Part shown: positions 4,655-6,031 of the stretch, piece after piece
Position numbering within the stretch: position 1 is the first letter of the stretch
Layout of the letters: each line of letters opens with the position of its first letter
Assembly: GCA_900551605.1 (NCBI GenBank)
Contig: URWS01000101.1
Location: 1 to 6,031 of the forward strand
Length of the DNA: 6,031 bases
Direction: 5' to 3'
DNA from: an uncultured Collinsella sp.
Lineage (GTDB): Bacteria; Actinomycetota; Coriobacteriia; Coriobacteriales; Coriobacteriaceae
Notes under the pieces: model-generated
The model's database searches: none
What the model saw: only the letters and a program-made list of their open reading frames with translations
What the model was told of the DNA's origin: nothing
Position numbers and translations under genes: made by a program

Positions 4655-5959
4655 ATGGAGAAAACTGCCGAGCAGCTGCGCCGCGAACACATTGCCCTGG
4701 AGGGCGACACCCACGGTAAGAATAAATGGGCGATTCTGTTCACCGTGCTCGTCATGACCTTTATGGCGTGTCTGGATGCGAGCATCGTGACGGTGGCGCT
4801 CCCAGTGATGCAAAAGGAGCTGGGGGTGGGTCTCGACCGCATTCAGCTCGTGAGCTCGGTGTATCTGCTCGCGACGTGCGTCGCCATGCTGCCGTTTGGC
4901 CGCTTGGGCGATGTGCGCGGCAAGGTGAATGTGTTCCAGCTTGGTGTAATCGTCTTTACGGGCGGCTCGTTGCTTTGCGGGCTTTCGGCTTCGCTCGAGG
5001 TGCTTATCTTGGCGCGTTTCGTGCAGGGCATTGGCTGTGCCGCCGCGATGGCCAACAATATGGGCATCATCACCGAGTCGTTTCCGGCGCGTGAGCGCGG
5101 CCGTGCCATGGGCATTCTGGCGACTTTTGTGGCTCTTGGCATGATGTGCGGCCCCGTGCTCGGCGGCGTGCTGGTGGCGAGCTTTCCCTGGGAGAGCATC
5201 TTCCTTATCAATCTGCCCATTGGCGTAATCTCGTTTATCGTGGGACTCTATACGCTGCCGCATGTGAAGCCGGAGGCTGGCGAACGCCCTATGCCGTTGA
5301 CAGAGGCGGCGCGTCGCTGCTTTGCGAGCTCGGCTTTCACGATTAACCTGGCTTGCATGCTTATCGTGTTCGTGGGTATCGGTGCCTCCGAGTTTGTGCT
5401 GCCGTTCTACTTTCAGGATGCCCACGGCTTTAGCTCCGATATCTCCGGCCTGTTGTTTTTGGCGATGCCGGTCGTGAATGCCTTTGTGGGCCCGCTTTCG
5501 GGCTCGGTGTCCGACCGTGTTGGTTGTGAAGCGCCCACGGCCGTTGGCCTGGGCGTGTACGTGTGCGGTCTCTTTGCGGTGAGCACGCTTGACGAGCACT
5601 CTTCCATCTTGATGATCGTGTGCTGCGTCGCGTTTATGTCGTGCGGCACGTCGATCTTCCAGAGTCCCAATAATTCGCTGTATATGGGTTCGGCTCCGCG
5701 TGAGGCGCTTGGCTTTGCGGGCAGCTTGAGCAGCTTGGCGCGCTATGCGGGCATAGCGCTGGGTATTAATGCGGCGTCGCGCATCCTGTATGGACAGACG
5801 AGCGCGGCGATGGGCAAGACGGTCACGAGCTATGTGGCGGGTCGTCCGGACGTGTTCCTCTTTGGCTTCCGTTTGGTATTCTACGTGCTGATGGCCGTTG
5901 CTACCGTGGGCTTTGCGCTCACATTGGTACGTTTGGTGAGGACGCGCGCCCGCCATTAG
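4655..5959 (+). CDS. MFS transporter, drug-efflux type (DHA2-like, about 12 membrane segments)
   Basis: A 434-residue inner-membrane proton-coupled exporter of the major facilitator superfamily; the substrate is unknown, and drug-like or metabolite export is inferred from motifs. I see about 12 hydrophobic segments at roughly 25-46, 64-83, 90-110, 114-140, 150-174, 179-201, 228-252, 262-285, 294-311, 317-338, 351-376 and 400-427. Motifs: LDASIVTVALP in TM1 (40-50, motif D1), GRLGDVRGK in the TM2-TM3 loop (82-90, motif A), LARFVQGIG in TM4 (119-127, motif B with R121), GPVLGG in TM5 (166-171, antiporter motif C), and WESIFLINLPIG at TM6. The TM1 and TM6 motifs are those of the 14-segment DHA2/EmrB group, but the two extra helices expected after TM6 are missing; residues 202-227 form only a short polar loop. 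ATG at 4655 is preferred because AAAGGA lies 5 bases upstream; a TTG at 4628 has no such site and overlaps the terminator. Confidence 0.92.
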   Translation: MEKTAEQLRREHIALEGDTHGKNKWAILFTVLVMTFMACLDASIVTVALPVMQKELGVGLDRIQLVSSVYLLATCVAMLPFGRLGDVRGKVNVFQLGVIVFTGGSLLCGLSASLEVLILARFVQGIGCAAAMANNMGIITESFPARERGRAMGILATFVALGMMCGPVLGGVLVASFPWESIFLINLPIGVISFIVGLYTLPHVKPEAGERPMPLTEAARRCFASSAFTINLACMLIVFVGIGASEFVLPFYFQDAHGFSSDISGLLFLAMPVVNAFVGPLSGSVSDRVGCEAPTAVGLGVYVCGLFAVSTLDEHSSILMIVCCVAFMSCGTSIFQSPNNSLYMGSAPREALGFAGSLSSLARYAGIALGINAASRILYGQTSAAMGKTVTSYVAGRPDVFLFGFRLVFYVLMAVATVGFALTLVRLVRTRARH

Positions 5960-5963
5960 CGCG

Positions 5964-5999
5964 TTGGGAGGCTGTCTGCCACGATTCGCGCCGTCCCAA
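5964..5999. other. Hairpin in the tail after the MFS gene
   Basis: TTGGGA (5964-5969) pairs with TCCCAA (5994-5999), and 5970-5972 with 5990-5992, leaving a bulged G and a 17-nt loop. An A-run (5998-6002), not a T-run, follows on the plus strand. It is therefore not a standard terminator for the MFS gene, though it may aid one. The last 30 bases show no recognisable gene. Confidence 0.35.
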
Positions 6000-6031
6000 A
6001 AAGACTGGTTTGTGGTGCGATGGGGCTTGAG

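Noticed and set aside
4511..5956. Minus-strand open frame of 481 codons antisense to the MFS gene
   Set aside because: The translation is dominated by His, Arg and Lys (the reverse of hydrophobic codons), lacks any family motif, and passes through the tandem hairpins. The plus-strand transporter explains the region fully.
5976..6031. 3' end of a minus-strand gene at the right edge
   Set aside because: A frame is open for the few codons visible, but there is too little sequence and no recognisable protein to support a call.

Overview
The window (6,031 bp, fairly GC-rich) looks like an ordinary chromosomal stretch from a high-GC Gram-positive bacterium. I would guess a gut member of the Coriobacteriia, such as Collinsella or a relative. 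The reasons are the C/G-ending codon preference, a type A RNase P RNA with actinobacterial-looking stems, and the mix of genes: four-repeat type S1, a C_GCAxxG_C_C redox protein, a MetY-type enzyme and a drug-type MFS pump. The taxon is an inference from overall character, not from a diagnostic marker. I saw no transposase, phage gene, CRISPR array, tRNA or rRNA.

Left part (1-1740): the 3' three-quarters or so of rpsA (30S ribosomal protein S1) ends at 935 and is closed by a strong intrinsic terminator (959-992). A 250-nt gene-free gap with two neighbouring hairpins leads to an extended -10 promoter and then rnpB, the RNase P RNA (about 1259-1620). Sixteen bases after rnpB lies a 99-nt element bounded by perfect 15-nt inverted repeats (1637-1735). 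It is the most structured non-coding piece I could not assign.

Middle part (1740-3230): a YigZ/IMPACT-family gene (1851-2486, TTG start) faces a small cysteine-rich C_GCAxxG_C_C family gene on the minus strand (2554-3000). The two converge on a 17-bp-stem terminator. The redox gene has a hairpin directly upstream of its ribosome binding site. It diverges from metY across a 230-bp intergenic region that carries a good metY promoter overlapped by an 8-bp inverted repeat, which looks like an operator.

Right part (3231-6031): metY (O-acetylhomoserine sulfhydrylase-like, 427 aa) is followed by two tandem hairpins, the second a textbook terminator. Only 25 bases after that terminator's T-run an MFS exporter begins (434 aa, about 12 membrane segments, DHA2-like motifs). 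It fills most of the rest, leaving a short tail after 5959.

The genes appear to be mostly separate transcription units, each with its own terminator, rather than one pathway. The only plausible functional pairing is metY (sulfide assimilation to homocysteine) with the divergent cysteine-rich protein, and that is speculative. I did not find convincing evidence of a new multi-gene system. The points that deserve attention are regulatory or structural RNA/DNA elements in the intergenic regions.
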